Positions 8,840 to 19,680 of a stretch of DNA of 64,000 bases are shown here, piece after piece (positions within the stretch are counted from its first letter, which is position 1; each line of letters opens with the position of its first letter). The stretch comes from Streptomyces endophytica (GTDB taxonomy: Bacteria > Actinomycetota > Actinomycetes > Streptomycetales > Streptomycetaceae), in assembly GCF_026153355.1 (NCBI RefSeq), contig NZ_CP110636.1:1860001-1924000 (forward strand), given 5' to 3'. The translations under genes and the position numbers were made by a program. The notes under the pieces are model-generated. The model saw only the letters and a program-made list of their open reading frames with translations, was not told where the DNA came from and did no database searches.

Positions 8840-9571
8840 ATGGCACTGCAGGCTGCGGGACGGCGATCCCTCGTGGACACCGTGGTCGACGCGCTGCGGG
8901 CCCAGCTGACGGCCGGGGAGTGGCCGGTCGGCTCGCGGATCCCCACCGAGCACGCGCTCGCCGAGCAGTTGCAGGTGGGCCGCAACACCGTGCGCGAGGC
9001 CGTCCGGGTGCTCGTACACGCGGGAATGCTGCGGTCGCGGCAGGGCGAGGGCACCTTCGTCGTCTCCACCGCGGACCCGGGCGACATCCTGCGCGGGGTC
9101 CGGCGGGCCGGGATCCGTGACGTCCTGGAACTGCGGATCGCACTGGAGGCGGAGGCCGCCCGGCTGGCCGCGCTCCGGCACCGGCCGGACGATCTGGAGC
9201 GGATGCGCGCGGCCCTGAACGCCCAGGCCGAGCTGACGGACGCGTCCGGGCAGCCCGGCTCCGGCAGCCTGGAGCTCTACGCCGATCACGACATCGCCTT
9301 CCACCAGGCCGTCGTCGACGCCGCCCACAACACCGCGCTGACCGCGACCTACGGCTGGTTCAGCAGCTCCGTACGGGAGGCGCTGGTCAGCGCGCTGGAC
9401 GACCAGGCGATGCCGAAGATCGTGCACGGCGACCACCGCGCCGTCCTGGACGCGATCGCCGCGGGCGACCCGGACGCCGCGGAGCGGGCCACCCGCGACC
9501 TGCTGGAGAAACCGAAACGGGCCGTGGAAGCCCTGCTCGGCGAGCCCCCCACCGCCACCCCGCCCCACTGA
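8840..9571 (+). CDS. FadR-type GntR regulator (FCD domain)
   Basis: The winged helix-turn-helix is at residues 8-75 (PTEHALAEQLQVGRNTVREA). An all-helical FCD domain from about 90-230 has the acidic and histidine metal or carboxylate ligands typical of the family (DHDIAFHQAVVDAAHN, HGDHRAVLDAI). Such proteins usually sense organic acids. The ATG at 8840 gives the family N-terminus. The next gene is a CynX-like transporter 91 bp downstream on the same strand, which suggests regulator and transporter form one unit. Confidence 0.88.
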   Translation: MALQAAGRRSLVDTVVDALRAQLTAGEWPVGSRIPTEHALAEQLQVGRNTVREAVRVLVHAGMLRSRQGEGTFVVSTADPGDILRGVRRAGIRDVLELRIALEAEAARLAALRHRPDDLERMRAALNAQAELTDASGQPGSGSLELYADHDIAFHQAVVDAAHNTALTATYGWFSSSVREALVSALDDQAMPKIVHGDHRAVLDAIAAGDPDAAERATRDLLEKPKRAVEALLGEPPTATPPH

Positions 9572-9662
9572 CCCCGGCTCCGGGCTCCCTCTCTTCTCTC
9601 CCTCCCTTCTCACTCCTCTCCCTTCTCTCCGTCTTCCGTAACGCTTGGCGAGGTACATACGC

Positions 9663-10976
9663 ATGTCAGGACCCCGACCCGCTGCTCCGCCCCGCCCGGA
9701 CGCCCGGCTGATCGACGCCGAAGAGGATCTCGTCGCGGCACCGGCGGTCGTCGCGGCGCGGCGCCGGCTGCGGACCGTTCACCCGGCGCTCGTACTGGCC
9801 GGGATCGTGCTCGCCGCGCTCAACATGCGGGCGGCGCTCGCCGGGGTGTCACCGCTGCTCGGGGAGATCGGCACGCACTTCCATCTGCCCGCCACGGTCA
9901 GCAGCCTGGTCACCACCATCCCGCTGATCTTCATGGGACTGGGCTCGGTCGTCGCCCCCGTACTGGCCCGGCGCTGGGGCACCGAGACCGTGCTCTGCGG
10001 GGCGCTGGTGACGCTGTGCGGCGGCATCGTGCTGCGGATCGCGCCGCCGGTGGTCGCGCTGTTCGCCGGCTGCGCGGTCGTCGGCGCGGCCATCGCCCTG
10101 CTGAACGTGCTGATGCCCGGCCTGATCAAGCGGGACTTCCCGGACCGGGCCGCCGGGATGACGGCGCTGTACTCGACCGCGATGATCCTCGGCGCGACCG
10201 TCTCCGCCGCCACGGCCGTACCGCTGGAGAGCGCGCTCGGCGGCTGGCAGGGGTCGCTGGTCTCCTGGGCGCTGCTGGCCGCCGTCGCCGCGGCGGTCTG
10301 GGTTCCCCAGGCGGTGCTGGCGCGGCGCGGCACCCGGCACGGCACCGCCGCGGCCACGCCCGCGCACCCGGTCGAGCGCGGCCCAAGGCTCGCCCGCTCG
10401 CCGCTCGCCTGGCAGGTCACGCTGTTCATGGGCTCGCAGTCGCTGATCGCGTACGTGGTCATCGCCTGGATGCCGACGATCTTCACCGACCACGGGATGA
10501 GCAAGGGCGAAGCGGGGCTGGTCTTCGCGTTCAGCACGCTGCTGCAGATGGCCGGTTCGTTCGTGGTGCCGATGCTGGCGGGGCGGATGCGGCGGCAGCG
10601 GCTGCTGGGGGTGGCGGTGTCCGCACTGATGGCCTGCGGCGTCGGCGGACTGCTCACGGCGCCGGTGGCGGGCGCCTGGCTGTGGGCGGCGCTGCTCGGC
10701 GTCGGGCAGGGCGGCGCGCTGGGGCTGGCCCTGACGATGATGGTGCTGCGCTCCGGCGACGCCCATACGGCCGCCCGCCTCTCCGGCATGGCGCAGACCG
10801 GCGGCTACCTCCTCGCCGCCGCCGGCCCGCTCGCCCTCGGCGCCGTCCACCAGACGACCGACGGCTGGACCGTCCCCCTCCTCCTGCTGCTCACCGTCTG
10901 CGCAGCCCTGGCCCTCCTCGCCCTGGGCGCCGGCCGCGACCGCCGGATCGGGGACACGGCGACCCACACGGCCTGA
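9663..10976 (+). CDS. CynX/NimT family MFS transporter
   Basis: A 437-residue, 12-helix transporter. The opening ALNMRAALAGVSPLLGEI and the later SQSLIAYVVIAWMPTIF are typical of the cyanate/nitroimidazole (CynX/NimT) branch. The ATG at 9663 is preceded by GGCGAGG; a TTG 18 nt upstream is also open but less likely. Its position behind a GntR/FCD regulator suggests import or export of a small anion under that regulator. Substrate unknown. Confidence 0.82.
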   Translation: MSGPRPAAPPRPDARLIDAEEDLVAAPAVVAARRRLRTVHPALVLAGIVLAALNMRAALAGVSPLLGEIGTHFHLPATVSSLVTTIPLIFMGLGSVVAPVLARRWGTETVLCGALVTLCGGIVLRIAPPVVALFAGCAVVGAAIALLNVLMPGLIKRDFPDRAAGMTALYSTAMILGATVSAATAVPLESALGGWQGSLVSWALLAAVAAAVWVPQAVLARRGTRHGTAAATPAHPVERGPRLARSPLAWQVTLFMGSQSLIAYVVIAWMPTIFTDHGMSKGEAGLVFAFSTLLQMAGSFVVPMLAGRMRRQRLLGVAVSALMACGVGGLLTAPVAGAWLWAALLGVGQGGALGLALTMMVLRSGDAHTAARLSGMAQTGGYLLAAAGPLALGAVHQTTDGWTVPLLLLLTVCAALALLALGAGRDRRIGDTATHTA

Positions 10977-11187
10977 GGGCGGGCGCCGCGCCAGGCCGGC
11001 GGGGCCCGCCCGCCTGGCCGGGGGCCCGCGTACGACTGGCGTGCCCCGGGGTACGGCAGCCGAACGGGCCGGTGGCGAGGCCCGCCGGGTGGGCGGGCGA
11101 TGGCGGTTCGGTGAACGATCTCCCTCGTTGGCAACGATCCGGGGGTGGCCCCCCGAGGGCTCGGGGAGTGTGGCTTACCGTGCCCCC

Positions 11188-11994
11188 ATGAGCGATGTTC
11201 AGCACACCGTTCGCCGGCCGGGCCCGCGGTTCTCCCGCACCGGCCGGCTCATCGTGGTGGCCGTGCTGGCCGTCCTGGTCGTCGTCGCCGTGGTCCTGGT
11301 GACCCGGCTGCTGCGCGAGCGGGCGAACGAGCAGACCTTGACCGTCCCCGAGGGACAGCGGGCCGCCCAGATCTACGCCACCGCCGACAAGGCCCTCCAC
11401 CTGCCCAGCGGCTCCACGGCGAAGGCCGCCAAGAACGCGCACCTCCCGCTGCCGGCCGAGGCGAAGGGCAACCCCGAGGGCTACCTCTTCCCGGCGACGT
11501 ATCCGATCCGCTCGGACACCACCCCGGCGTCGCTGCTGTCGTACATGGTCAAGACCGGCAACCAGCGGCTCGCCGAGGACCGCATCACCTCCTACCGGAC
11601 GGTGGTGATCGCCAGCATCGTGCAGGCGGAGGCCGACCGGCCCGCCGACATGGGCAAGGTCGCGCGCGTGATCGACAACCGGCTGGCCCGGCACATGCCG
11701 CTGCAGATGGACTCGACGATCAATTACGCGCTGGGCCGCAGCACGCTCCACACCAGCCACGCCGACACCCGCACCAAGAGCCCGTACAACACCTACCGCT
11801 ACGAGGGCCTGCCGCCCACTCCGATCGACAACCCCGGAGCGGACGCCCTCAAGGCGGCCGGTGCGCCGCCCGCGGGCGACTGGCTGTACTTCGTCACCGT
11901 CAAACCGGGCGACACCCGCTTCACCGCCGACTACCAGGAGCACCTGAAGAACGTGCGGGAGTTCAACGACCGGCAGAAGAACGGCGGCGCCTAG
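11188..11994 (+). CDS. mltG: MltG-type endolytic murein transglycosylase, short form
   Basis: A single N-terminal membrane helix (LIVVAVLAVLVVVAVVLV) anchors an extracytoplasmic YceG/MltG domain. The catalytic glutamate is in ASIVQAEADRP, followed by NRLARHMPLQMDSTINYALG and NTYRYEGLPPTPIDNPG. MltG cleaves nascent glycan strands and sets their length. At 268 residues it is shorter than the main MltG (about 340) and lacks most of the LysM-like region, so it may be a second paralogue. TACCGT at 11176-11181 stands 6 nt before the ATG, suggesting a leaderless mRNA. Confidence 0.85.
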   Translation: MSDVQHTVRRPGPRFSRTGRLIVVAVLAVLVVVAVVLVTRLLRERANEQTLTVPEGQRAAQIYATADKALHLPSGSTAKAAKNAHLPLPAEAKGNPEGYLFPATYPIRSDTTPASLLSYMVKTGNQRLAEDRITSYRTVVIASIVQAEADRPADMGKVARVIDNRLARHMPLQMDSTINYALGRSTLHTSHADTRTKSPYNTYRYEGLPPTPIDNPGADALKAAGAPPAGDWLYFVTVKPGDTRFTADYQEHLKNVREFNDRQKNGGA

Positions 11995-12026
11995 GAAGAC
12001 GGCCCCGGGGCAGCCGGCGCGGTGTC

Positions 12027-12809
12027 CTACTCCTCGCCCGCCAGGGTGAGGGCCTTCAGCCGGCGGCCGGCGTACCAGGTCGCGGCGACCGTCAGGGCCG
12101 TCAACAGGCCTATCGCCAGGGGGAGTTCGACGTCCGAGGTGATCGCTCCCTCGGCGGCGACCTTCTGACCGATGGCGAGGGCCCACTGCTGGACGCTGAG
12201 GGTCCGCGCACCGGGCACGAGGGTGCCGACCAGCGCCTCCCAGACCAGGGCGTAGACCAGCCCGAAGACCACGGCGTGCCGGGTGATCGTGCCGAAGAGG
12301 AGGAAGAGCGCGCTGTAGGCGACCGCGGCGACGGCCGCGGACACCGCGTACCCGACCGCTATCTGCTGGCTGTTGCCGTTCAGGAGGAAGCCGGCGAGCA
12401 GCACGGGGAGGGCGGAGAAGGCGACCGTGACGCCGATCGCGACCAGGAGTTTGGTGAAGATGATCGTCGACCGGGAGACCGGCTTGGACAGGAGGTAGAC
12501 CACCGATCCGTCGTCGATCTCCGGCCCGATCGCGCCCGTGCCGGCGATGACGCCGATCAGCGGGACCATCGTGCCCAGGGCGAAACCGCCCAGGATCCCG
12601 CCGGCGGTGCTGTCATCGGCGCCGGTCAGGGCCCGGACGGCCACCGCGATGACGAGGAGCAGGGCGGGCAGCACGAAGAGGATCAGGGCCCGCCGCCGGC
12701 CGAGCAGGGCTCGGTAGGTGAGCCGGGCGACGGTCGGGTGGAACAGCGAGGCCCGGGGCGCGGCGGCCGGCGCCGGCGGGGCGGTCGGATTGGTCGTGCT
12801 CGTGGACAT
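12027..12809 (-). CDS. ABC transporter permease (ABC-2 type)
   Basis: A 260-residue protein with six predicted helices, for example ALILFVLPALLLVIAVAVRAL and GLVYALVWEALVGTLV. The cytoplasmic segment SKPVSRSTIIFTKLL is typical of ABC-2 exporter permeases. It is the last gene of a leftward four-gene operon and is preceded by the ATPase at 12831-13742, 21 nt away. The pair probably forms one exporter. Substrate unknown. Confidence 0.85.
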   Translation of the reverse strand: MSTSTTNPTAPPAPAAAPRASLFHPTVARLTYRALLGRRRALILFVLPALLLVIAVAVRALTGADDSTAGGILGGFALGTMVPLIGVIAGTGAIGPEIDDGSVVYLLSKPVSRSTIIFTKLLVAIGVTVAFSALPVLLAGFLLNGNSQQIAVGYAVSAAVAAVAYSALFLLFGTITRHAVVFGLVYALVWEALVGTLVPGARTLSVQQWALAIGQKVAAEGAITSDVELPLAIGLLTALTVAATWYAGRRLKALTLAGEE

Positions 12810-12830
12810 GCGTCAGGGCTCCTTTCAGCC

Positions 12831-13738
<908 letters not shown>

Positions 13739-13742
<4 letters not shown>

Positions 13743-14650
13743 AGACCGGCCTTCCGGTAGCGGCGCATCAGCAGGGCATAGCAGCCGGCGATGGCGATCA
13801 GGGTGACGAGGAGGTAGACGAACCCGGCACCGGTCGACGGCGCGAGCCCGTTGGGGAAGGAGCTGCTTCCGCCGAGGAACGTGGACTGCACCCCGTCGAT
13901 GAGCGTGATGGGCGAGAACAGTCCGAGCCAGCCGACGGCGGACTCGCTGCCCTGGACGAAGGCGATGCCCTGGACCGCGGTCACCGCGCCGTACGGGATG
14001 GTGAGGACGGCGATCACGCCGGCGACGCCGAAGCCGCGGCGCGGGGTGAGCGCGGAGACGACCAGCCCTATCCCGGCGAACAGCAGCGACAGCAGCACCA
14101 CGGAGACGAGTCCTTGGGCGAAGCCCTTGGTCTGGTCGAGGAAGTCCATCTTCGCCAGCAGCGCGCCGATGTAGAGGACCAGCAGCGGGGCGGCGGTGAG
14201 GACGAACAGGGCGCTCGCCATCGCCGCGAACTTCGAGGCCACGTAGTCGCCGCGCTCGATGGGGCGGGAGAAATACAGCGGCACGGTCTTGAAGCGCAGG
14301 TCCCGGGAGACCGACTGCGGGGCCTGGGCGGCCAGATAGAGGCCGATGACGGCCTGGAGGTAGATGGCGTAGCGGGTGTAGCCGACCGGGAGGCTGCCGG
14401 CCTTGGTGAACACCGCGACCGCGACCATGATCGCGGCGGGCAGGCACATCACCGCGAAGAGCAGCATCGGCAGCACCTTGCTCTTGGCCGAGCGGCCGAG
14501 GCCGTAGGCGCCGCGCAGGCTCTGCGAGAAGAGCGACCGGCGGGCATAGGCGCGGCCCAGTCGCGGGCCGTCGTAGTGGCGGTAGCCGATGTTGTGGATG
14601 GAGGCGCCGGGTGGGGCGGTGGGCGCCGGGGTCATGGGCTCAGGCGACAT
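13739..14650 (-). CDS. ABC transporter permease (ABC-2 type)
   Basis: A 303-residue permease with six helices. Its cytoplasmic segment (FKTVPLYFSRPIERGDYVASK) resembles the coupling region of the other permease. An N-terminal proline-rich stretch precedes HNIGYRHYDGPRLGR, which is characteristic of this exporter branch. Its start overlaps the stop of the upstream ATPase by 11 nt and its stop overlaps the next ATPase, so all four genes are tightly coupled. Confidence 0.85.
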
Positions 14651-15668
14651 CGTGGGCGCCTCCTTCCTGGGTGGCGTACGGGGCGCCGGGGGCGCCCGCG
14701 GCGGCGGGGGTGGCCTGGGCCCGGTCCGCGTCGCGGAAGACCTCGGCGATCTGGTGGCGGCGCTGTTCCATCCGGATCAGGCCGAGCCCGAGTCCGGCGA
14801 CGGTGTCCCGCACCAGGTCGTAGGTCTGCTCACCGGCCGCCTCGACGAGCAGGAGGTGGCCGGACGAGGGGAGGCCGGCGGCGCCCGGAGCGCCGGTCGT
14901 CACCGCGACGCCGGCGGCGGCCAGGGCCGCGCGCAGCGCCTCGGCGCCGTCCGGGTGGGCCTCGGTGTCCGTGACCTCCACCGCGAGGGAGGCCGTGACC
15001 TGCGTGAACTCATCGGTGGCGGAGGACCGCAGCAGCTTGCCGCCGTCGATGACGACGACGTGGTCGCAGGTGCGCTCCAGCTCGCCGAGGAGGTGCGAGG
15101 TCACGAGGACGGAGATGCCGAAGTCGGTGTGGACCCGCCGGATCAGGCCGAGCATCTCGTCCCGGCCGGCCGGGTCGAGGCCGTTGGTGGGCTCGTCGAG
15201 GAACACCAGCTGCGGGTCGTGGACCAGCGCCTGGGCCAGCTTCACCCGCTGCTTCATGCCCGTCGAATAGCCGCCGATGGGGCGGTAGCGCTCCTCGTAG
15301 AGACCGACGTGGCGCAGGGTGTCGGCGGTGCGCTCGCGGGCCGCGGTCGGCGGCAGCCCCGACATCCGGGCCATGTGCACGACGAACTCGGTGGCCGAGA
15401 CGTCCGGCGGCAGGCAGTCGTGCTCGGGCATGTAGCCGACCCGCTCGCGGATGGCGTTGCCGTCCTTGGCCACGTCCAGGCCGAGGACGCGCGCCGATCC
15501 CTCGCTGGCCGGGGCCAGTCCTAGCAGGATCTTGATCAGGGTGGACTTTCCGGCGCCGTTGGCACCCACCAGGCCCGTCACGCCGGGGGCGATGTCAACG
15601 GAGAGCCGGTCCAAAGCGGTCACCCGCGGGAACCGCTTGCTCAGGCTTTCGGTCACGATCACAGTCAC
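14640..15668 (-). CDS. ABC transporter ATP-binding protein, first gene of operon
   Basis: A 342-residue ATPase with Walker A GANGAGKST, signature YSTGMKQRVKLAQ, Walker B VFLDEPTNGLDP and switch TSHLLGE. The tail from about 215 is exporter-specific. The GTG at 15668 gives VTVIVTESLSKRFP, a normal start for the family. There is no ribosome site, but on the minus strand TACCGT (15681-15676) lies 7 nt upstream, with TTGACG further up, consistent with a leaderless mRNA. It heads the four-gene exporter operon. Confidence 0.85.
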   Translation of the reverse strand: MTVIVTESLSKRFPRVTALDRLSVDIAPGVTGLVGANGAGKSTLIKILLGLAPASEGSARVLGLDVAKDGNAIRERVGYMPEHDCLPPDVSATEFVVHMARMSGLPPTAARERTADTLRHVGLYEERYRPIGGYSTGMKQRVKLAQALVHDPQLVFLDEPTNGLDPAGRDEMLGLIRRVHTDFGISVLVTSHLLGELERTCDHVVVIDGGKLLRSSATDEFTQVTASLAVEVTDTEAHPDGAEALRAALAAAGVAVTTGAPGAAGLPSSGHLLLVEAAGEQTYDLVRDTVAGLGLGLIRMEQRRHQIAEVFRDADRAQATPAAAGAPGAPYATQEGGAHDVA

Positions 15669-15933
15669 GTCTTCGACGGTAGTGGCGTCCGCCACACCGG
15701 TCGTCAACCCACAAGTCGGTATCGGCATCCCCCTGCGGTATTACGTGCCCGTAGGGGTTCTCCTGCTTTGAGGGGCCCCGCCTCAGGGTCGGGCCCGTAG
15801 GGGCGGGCCGCCCGGCTTCCGGCCGCGGGGTTGCGTCGGACCCCTTGACGTCGCCGCCAGTCATTGTCACATTCATCAGTGTCAAGTTACGGGCGCGTAC
15901 CGCGATGCACGGCTCACGGACGGACGGTTGGCG

Positions 15934-16800
15934 ATGGCCCCAGTCACCACAGCGACCTCAGCAGCAGCCGGAGAACTCACCGCAGAACTCAGGGGGTTCA
16001 GAGAGGTCCAGCGGCTCGCCTACGCCTGCGCGGAGGCCGTGGCCGCCCAGCTCAAGCCCGGGATCACCGAGCGCGCGGCGGCGCGGATGCAGCGCGAGTG
16101 GCTGCGCGAGCGCGGGGTGCGGGACTGGTTCCACCTGCCGTTCGCCTGGTTCGGCGACCGCACCGCGTTCGTCAACTTCCGGATACCGCTGCAGTTCTTC
16201 CCCACCAACCGCGCGCTGGAACCGGGGATGCCCTTCATCCTCGACATGGCCCCCGTCCACCAGGGCTACACCGCCGACATCGGCTACTCCGGCTGCCTCG
16301 GCCTCAACCCCGTGCACGACAAGCTGCTCGCCGACCTGGAGGCGCACCGCGAGCTGATCCTGCGCGAGGTCCGCGAACGCCGCCCGCTGCGGGAGATCTA
16401 CCAGGACGTCGACCGGCTCATGGTGCGGCAGGGCTACGCCAACCGCCACCGCGCCTATCCCTTCGGCGTCATCGCGCACAAGATCGACCGGGTGAAGCAG
16501 CGCCGCTGGTCGCCCACCCTCTTCGGCTTCGGCGCCCAGTCCCTCAAGGGCCTCGCCTCCGACGCGCTGCACGGCCACCGGGACGGCTGGTCCCCGCTGT
16601 GGAGCCCGTACACCTTCTCCGACCATCCGCCGCAGCCCGGGCTGTGGGCGGTCGAACCCCACCTCGGATTCCGGGGCACCGGCGCGAAGTTCGAGGAGAT
16701 CCTGGTCGTGACGGACTCCAAGGACCCCCAGGAAAGCGCCTTTTGGCTGGACGACGATCTGCCGCACGTGCGGCGCTGGCAGGAGGAGAAGGCCGCGTGA
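15934..16800 (+). CDS. M24 family metallopeptidase (Xaa-Pro peptidase/creatinase fold)
   Basis: The 288-residue protein has the pita-bread fold. The two aspartate ligands are in LDMAPVHQGYTADIGY, a histidine in GVIAHKI, and two glutamates in WAVEPHLGF and KFEEILVV, so a complete dinuclear metal site appears present. It could be a peptidase or a creatinase-like hydrolase. ATG 15934 is chosen over TTG 15928. Its stop overlaps the GTG of the next gene (GTGA), so it is coupled to the hydrolase/SDR fusion. Confidence 0.78.
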   Translation: MAPVTTATSAAAGELTAELRGFREVQRLAYACAEAVAAQLKPGITERAAARMQREWLRERGVRDWFHLPFAWFGDRTAFVNFRIPLQFFPTNRALEPGMPFILDMAPVHQGYTADIGYSGCLGLNPVHDKLLADLEAHRELILREVRERRPLREIYQDVDRLMVRQGYANRHRAYPFGVIAHKIDRVKQRRWSPTLFGFGAQSLKGLASDALHGHRDGWSPLWSPYTFSDHPPQPGLWAVEPHLGFRGTGAKFEEILVVTDSKDPQESAFWLDDDLPHVRRWQEEKAA

Positions 16801-18653
16801 AGACGGGACGTGGACGGGACGCGGCTGCGGGCCGCGGCGAGGAGCCGGGCCGCACGCAGGGCGGGGCGCAGGACCGCGGATCGGGCCGCGGCCCGGGGCT
16901 CGCGGGGGCGCCGGAGCGCTGGGTGCACACCGGCGGCGTGGAGCTGTGCGTCGCCGAGCTGGGCGACCCGGCACACCCCACGGTGGTGCTGGTGCACGGC
17001 TACCCGGACAGCAAGGAGGTGTGGTCCGAGGTGGCCCGCGGGCTGGCCGACCGCTTCCATGTGGTGCTCTACGACGTCCGGGGCTGCGGCCGGTCCACCG
17101 CCCCGCGGCCGCTGCGCGGCGGCTTCACCCTGGAGAAGCTGACCGACGACTTCCTGGCCGTCGCCGACGCCGTCAGCCCCGACCGCCCGGTGCACGTCGT
17201 GGGCCACGACTGGGGCTCGGTACAGGCCTGGGAGTTCGCCACCGTGCGCCGCGCGGAGGGCCGGATCGCCTCCTTCACGTCCATGTCGGGCCCGTCACTG
17301 GACCACTTCGGCCACTGGATCAAGAAGCGGATGGTGCGGCCCACCCCACGCCGCGCCGCCCAGCTCCTCAACCAGGGCGCCAAGTCCTGGTACGTCTACC
17401 TGCTGCACACACCCGTGCTGCCCGAACTGGCCTGGAAGGGCCCGCTCGGCAAGCGCTGGCCGGGCGTCCTCCAGCGGGTGGAGAAGGTGCCGGCCGGGGA
17501 CTACCCGACCGCCTCGCTCCCCACCGACGCGGCCCACGGCGCCTGGCTCTACCGCGACAACGTCCGCGCCCGGCTCCGCCGCCCGCGCGCCGACGCCTAC
17601 GCGCACTGCCCGGTCCAGCTGATCACCCCCACCGGCGACGCCTTCCTCTCCCAGCGGCTCTACGACGACCTGGAGCAGTGGGCGCCGCAGCTCGTCCGCC
17701 GCACCCTCCCGGCCAAGCACTGGGTCCCCCGCACCCGCCCCGACCAATTGGTCTCCTGGATCACCGAGTTCGTCACCGCCAAGGAGGAGGGCGACCCGGC
17801 GAAGCAGGTCGGCCCGCGCGGCCCGTACGCCGACCGGTTCGGCGGGCAACTGGTGCTGGTGACCGGCGCGGCCAGCGGCATCGGCCGGGCCACCGCGTTC
17901 GCCTTCGCGGAGGCCGGCGCCCGGGTGATCGCCGTCGACCGGGACGCGGACGGCGCGGCGCGGACCGCCGAGCTGGCCCGCCTGGTCGGCGCCCCGCAGG
18001 CCTGGCCCGAGGTCGTCGACGTCGCGGACGAGGCGGCCATGGAGAAGCTCGCCGACAAGGTCGACGCCGAGTACGGCCCCGTGGACGTGCTGGTGAACAA
18101 CGCCGGGATCGGCCTGTCCGGCTCCTTCCTCCAGACCACCACCGACGACTGGAAGAAGGTGCTGGACGTCAACCTGTGGGGCGTCATCCACGGCTGCCGG
18201 ATCTTCGGCAGGCGGATGGCCGACCGCGGTCAGGGCGGCCACATCGTCAACACCGCCTCGGCTGCCGCCTTCCAGCCGTCGAAGATGCTGCCCGCCTACA
18301 GCACCTCCAAGGCCGCGGTCCTGATGCTCAGCGAGTGCCTGCGCGCCGAACTGGCCGGGCAGGGCATCGGCGTCTCGGCCATCTGCCCCGGGCTGGTCAA
18401 CACCGCCATCACCAGCACCGCCCGCTTCGCCGGGGTCTCGGCCGAGGAGGAGAAGCGCCGCCAGGCCAAGGCCGCGCGGATGTACGGGCTGCGCAACTAC
18501 CCGCCGGAGAAGGTCGCCGACGCCATCCTGCGGGCGGTGGTCCGCAACCAGGCGGTGGTGCCCGTCACCCCCGAGGCCCGCGGCGCCCACCTCCTGTCGC
18601 GCTTCGCCCCGCGAGCCTTGCGCGCCCTCGCCCGCATCGAGCCGCGGCTGTAG
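16797..18653 (+). CDS. alpha/beta hydrolase-short chain dehydrogenase fusion (EphD-like)
   Basis: Two enzymes in one 618-residue chain. Residues 40-325 are an epoxide-hydrolase-type alpha/beta hydrolase (VHGYPDS oxyanion motif, nucleophile D138 in GHDWGSVQ, late histidine in AKHWVP). Residues 345-618 are a short-chain dehydrogenase with TGAASGIG near 356, NNAG, and catalytic Y501/K505 in AYSTSKAAV. M. tuberculosis EphD has the same arrangement and acts on lipids. GTG at 16797 follows AGGAGGAG and overlaps the M24 stop. Probably soluble, acting on hydrophobic epoxides or alcohols; the exact substrate is unknown. Confidence 0.88.
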   Translation: MKTGRGRDAAAGRGEEPGRTQGGAQDRGSGRGPGLAGAPERWVHTGGVELCVAELGDPAHPTVVLVHGYPDSKEVWSEVARGLADRFHVVLYDVRGCGRSTAPRPLRGGFTLEKLTDDFLAVADAVSPDRPVHVVGHDWGSVQAWEFATVRRAEGRIASFTSMSGPSLDHFGHWIKKRMVRPTPRRAAQLLNQGAKSWYVYLLHTPVLPELAWKGPLGKRWPGVLQRVEKVPAGDYPTASLPTDAAHGAWLYRDNVRARLRRPRADAYAHCPVQLITPTGDAFLSQRLYDDLEQWAPQLVRRTLPAKHWVPRTRPDQLVSWITEFVTAKEEGDPAKQVGPRGPYADRFGGQLVLVTGAASGIGRATAFAFAEAGARVIAVDRDADGAARTAELARLVGAPQAWPEVVDVADEAAMEKLADKVDAEYGPVDVLVNNAGIGLSGSFLQTTTDDWKKVLDVNLWGVIHGCRIFGRRMADRGQGGHIVNTASAAAFQPSKMLPAYSTSKAAVLMLSECLRAELAGQGIGVSAICPGLVNTAITSTARFAGVSAEEEKRRQAKAARMYGLRNYPPEKVADAILRAVVRNQAVVPVTPEARGAHLLSRFAPRALRALARIEPRL

Positions 18654-18735
18654 GCGAGCCCCCGGCCCGCCAGGAGGAGCCCCGGCGACCGGAGATTCCC
18701 GAGAGCCGGACCACTGCGCCTGTCAGGAGCCGCGC

Positions 18736-19651
18736 ATGAGTACCTCCCCCTCCAGGAGCAGCACCCGATCACCCCGCGCCGGGTCTCGTTCGACTGGCGT
18801 GCGACGCCGCTGCTGTGGATCCCCGACGAGCCCACCGCCACCCACGTCATCAACGTGCTGCACCTGCTGCTGCCGGCCGGGGAGCGGTGGTTCGTCAAGG
18901 TCTTCAAGGAGGCCTGCCGCTGGTCCGGGACGAGCAGCTCCTCAAGGACGTCAAGGGCTTCATGGGCCAGGAGGCCACCCACAGCGTCCAGCACTCCTAC
19001 GTCCTCGACCATCTGGCCCACCAGGGCCTGGACACCGGCTCCTACACCCGGCATGTCGACTTCCTCTTCGAGCGTCTGCTCGGCGACCGGCCGCCGTTCG
19101 GCGTCCCCGTCCCGGAACGGGAGTGGCTGCGCTTCCGGCTCTCCCTGGTCGCCGCCATCGAGCAGTTCACCGCGGTGCTCGGGAACTGGGTGCTGGCCGC
19201 CGACGGCCTCGACCGGGCCGGGCCCGACCCGGTCATGCTCGACCTGCTGCGCTGGCACGGTGCGGAGGAGGTCGAGCACCGGGCGGTCGCCTTCGACGTG
19301 TATCAGCACACCGGCGGCGAGGACCCGGGCCGGTACGCCCGCCGGGTGCTGGGCATGGCCGTCACCGCCCCCGTGCTGCTCCATCTCTGGCTCTGGGGCG
19401 CGGCCTACCTCCTCCGGCACGACCCGCAGCTCGCCGCCCGCTCCCGCTACGCGCTGCGGGAGCACAACCGGGCCGTCCGCAAGGGACTGCTCCCCACCTG
19501 GCGTGAGCTGGGAGCGGCGATACCGCGCTATCTGCGGCGGTCGTACCATCCCTCGCAGGAAGGGTCGCTGCGCACGGCCGTCGCCTACCTGGCGTCCTCA
19601 CCGGCCGCCCGGGCCGCGGCGGGCTCGGTGGGCCGCGCGGCCGTCTCGTAA
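18736..19651 (+). pseudogene. PF10118-type metal-dependent hydrolase, two frameshifts
   Basis: Three frames must be joined to recover a protein of the predicted metal-dependent hydrolase family (VINVLHLLLPAGERWFVK, then KGFMGQEATHS, then WHGAEEVEHRAVAFDV). The E/H-rich motifs are the likely metal ligands. The ATG at 18736 has AGGAG 7 nt upstream. One C missing from the run at 18746-18750 and one at 18913-18914 restore a continuous reading MSTSPLQEQHP... through the whole family. Both are single-base losses and probably sequence errors. It lies between the hydrolase/SDR fusion and a MerR regulator in the same direction and probably shares their pathway. Confidence 0.75.
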
Positions 19652-19680
19652 CGCGCGGCCGACGGAGGAGGAGCACCGCA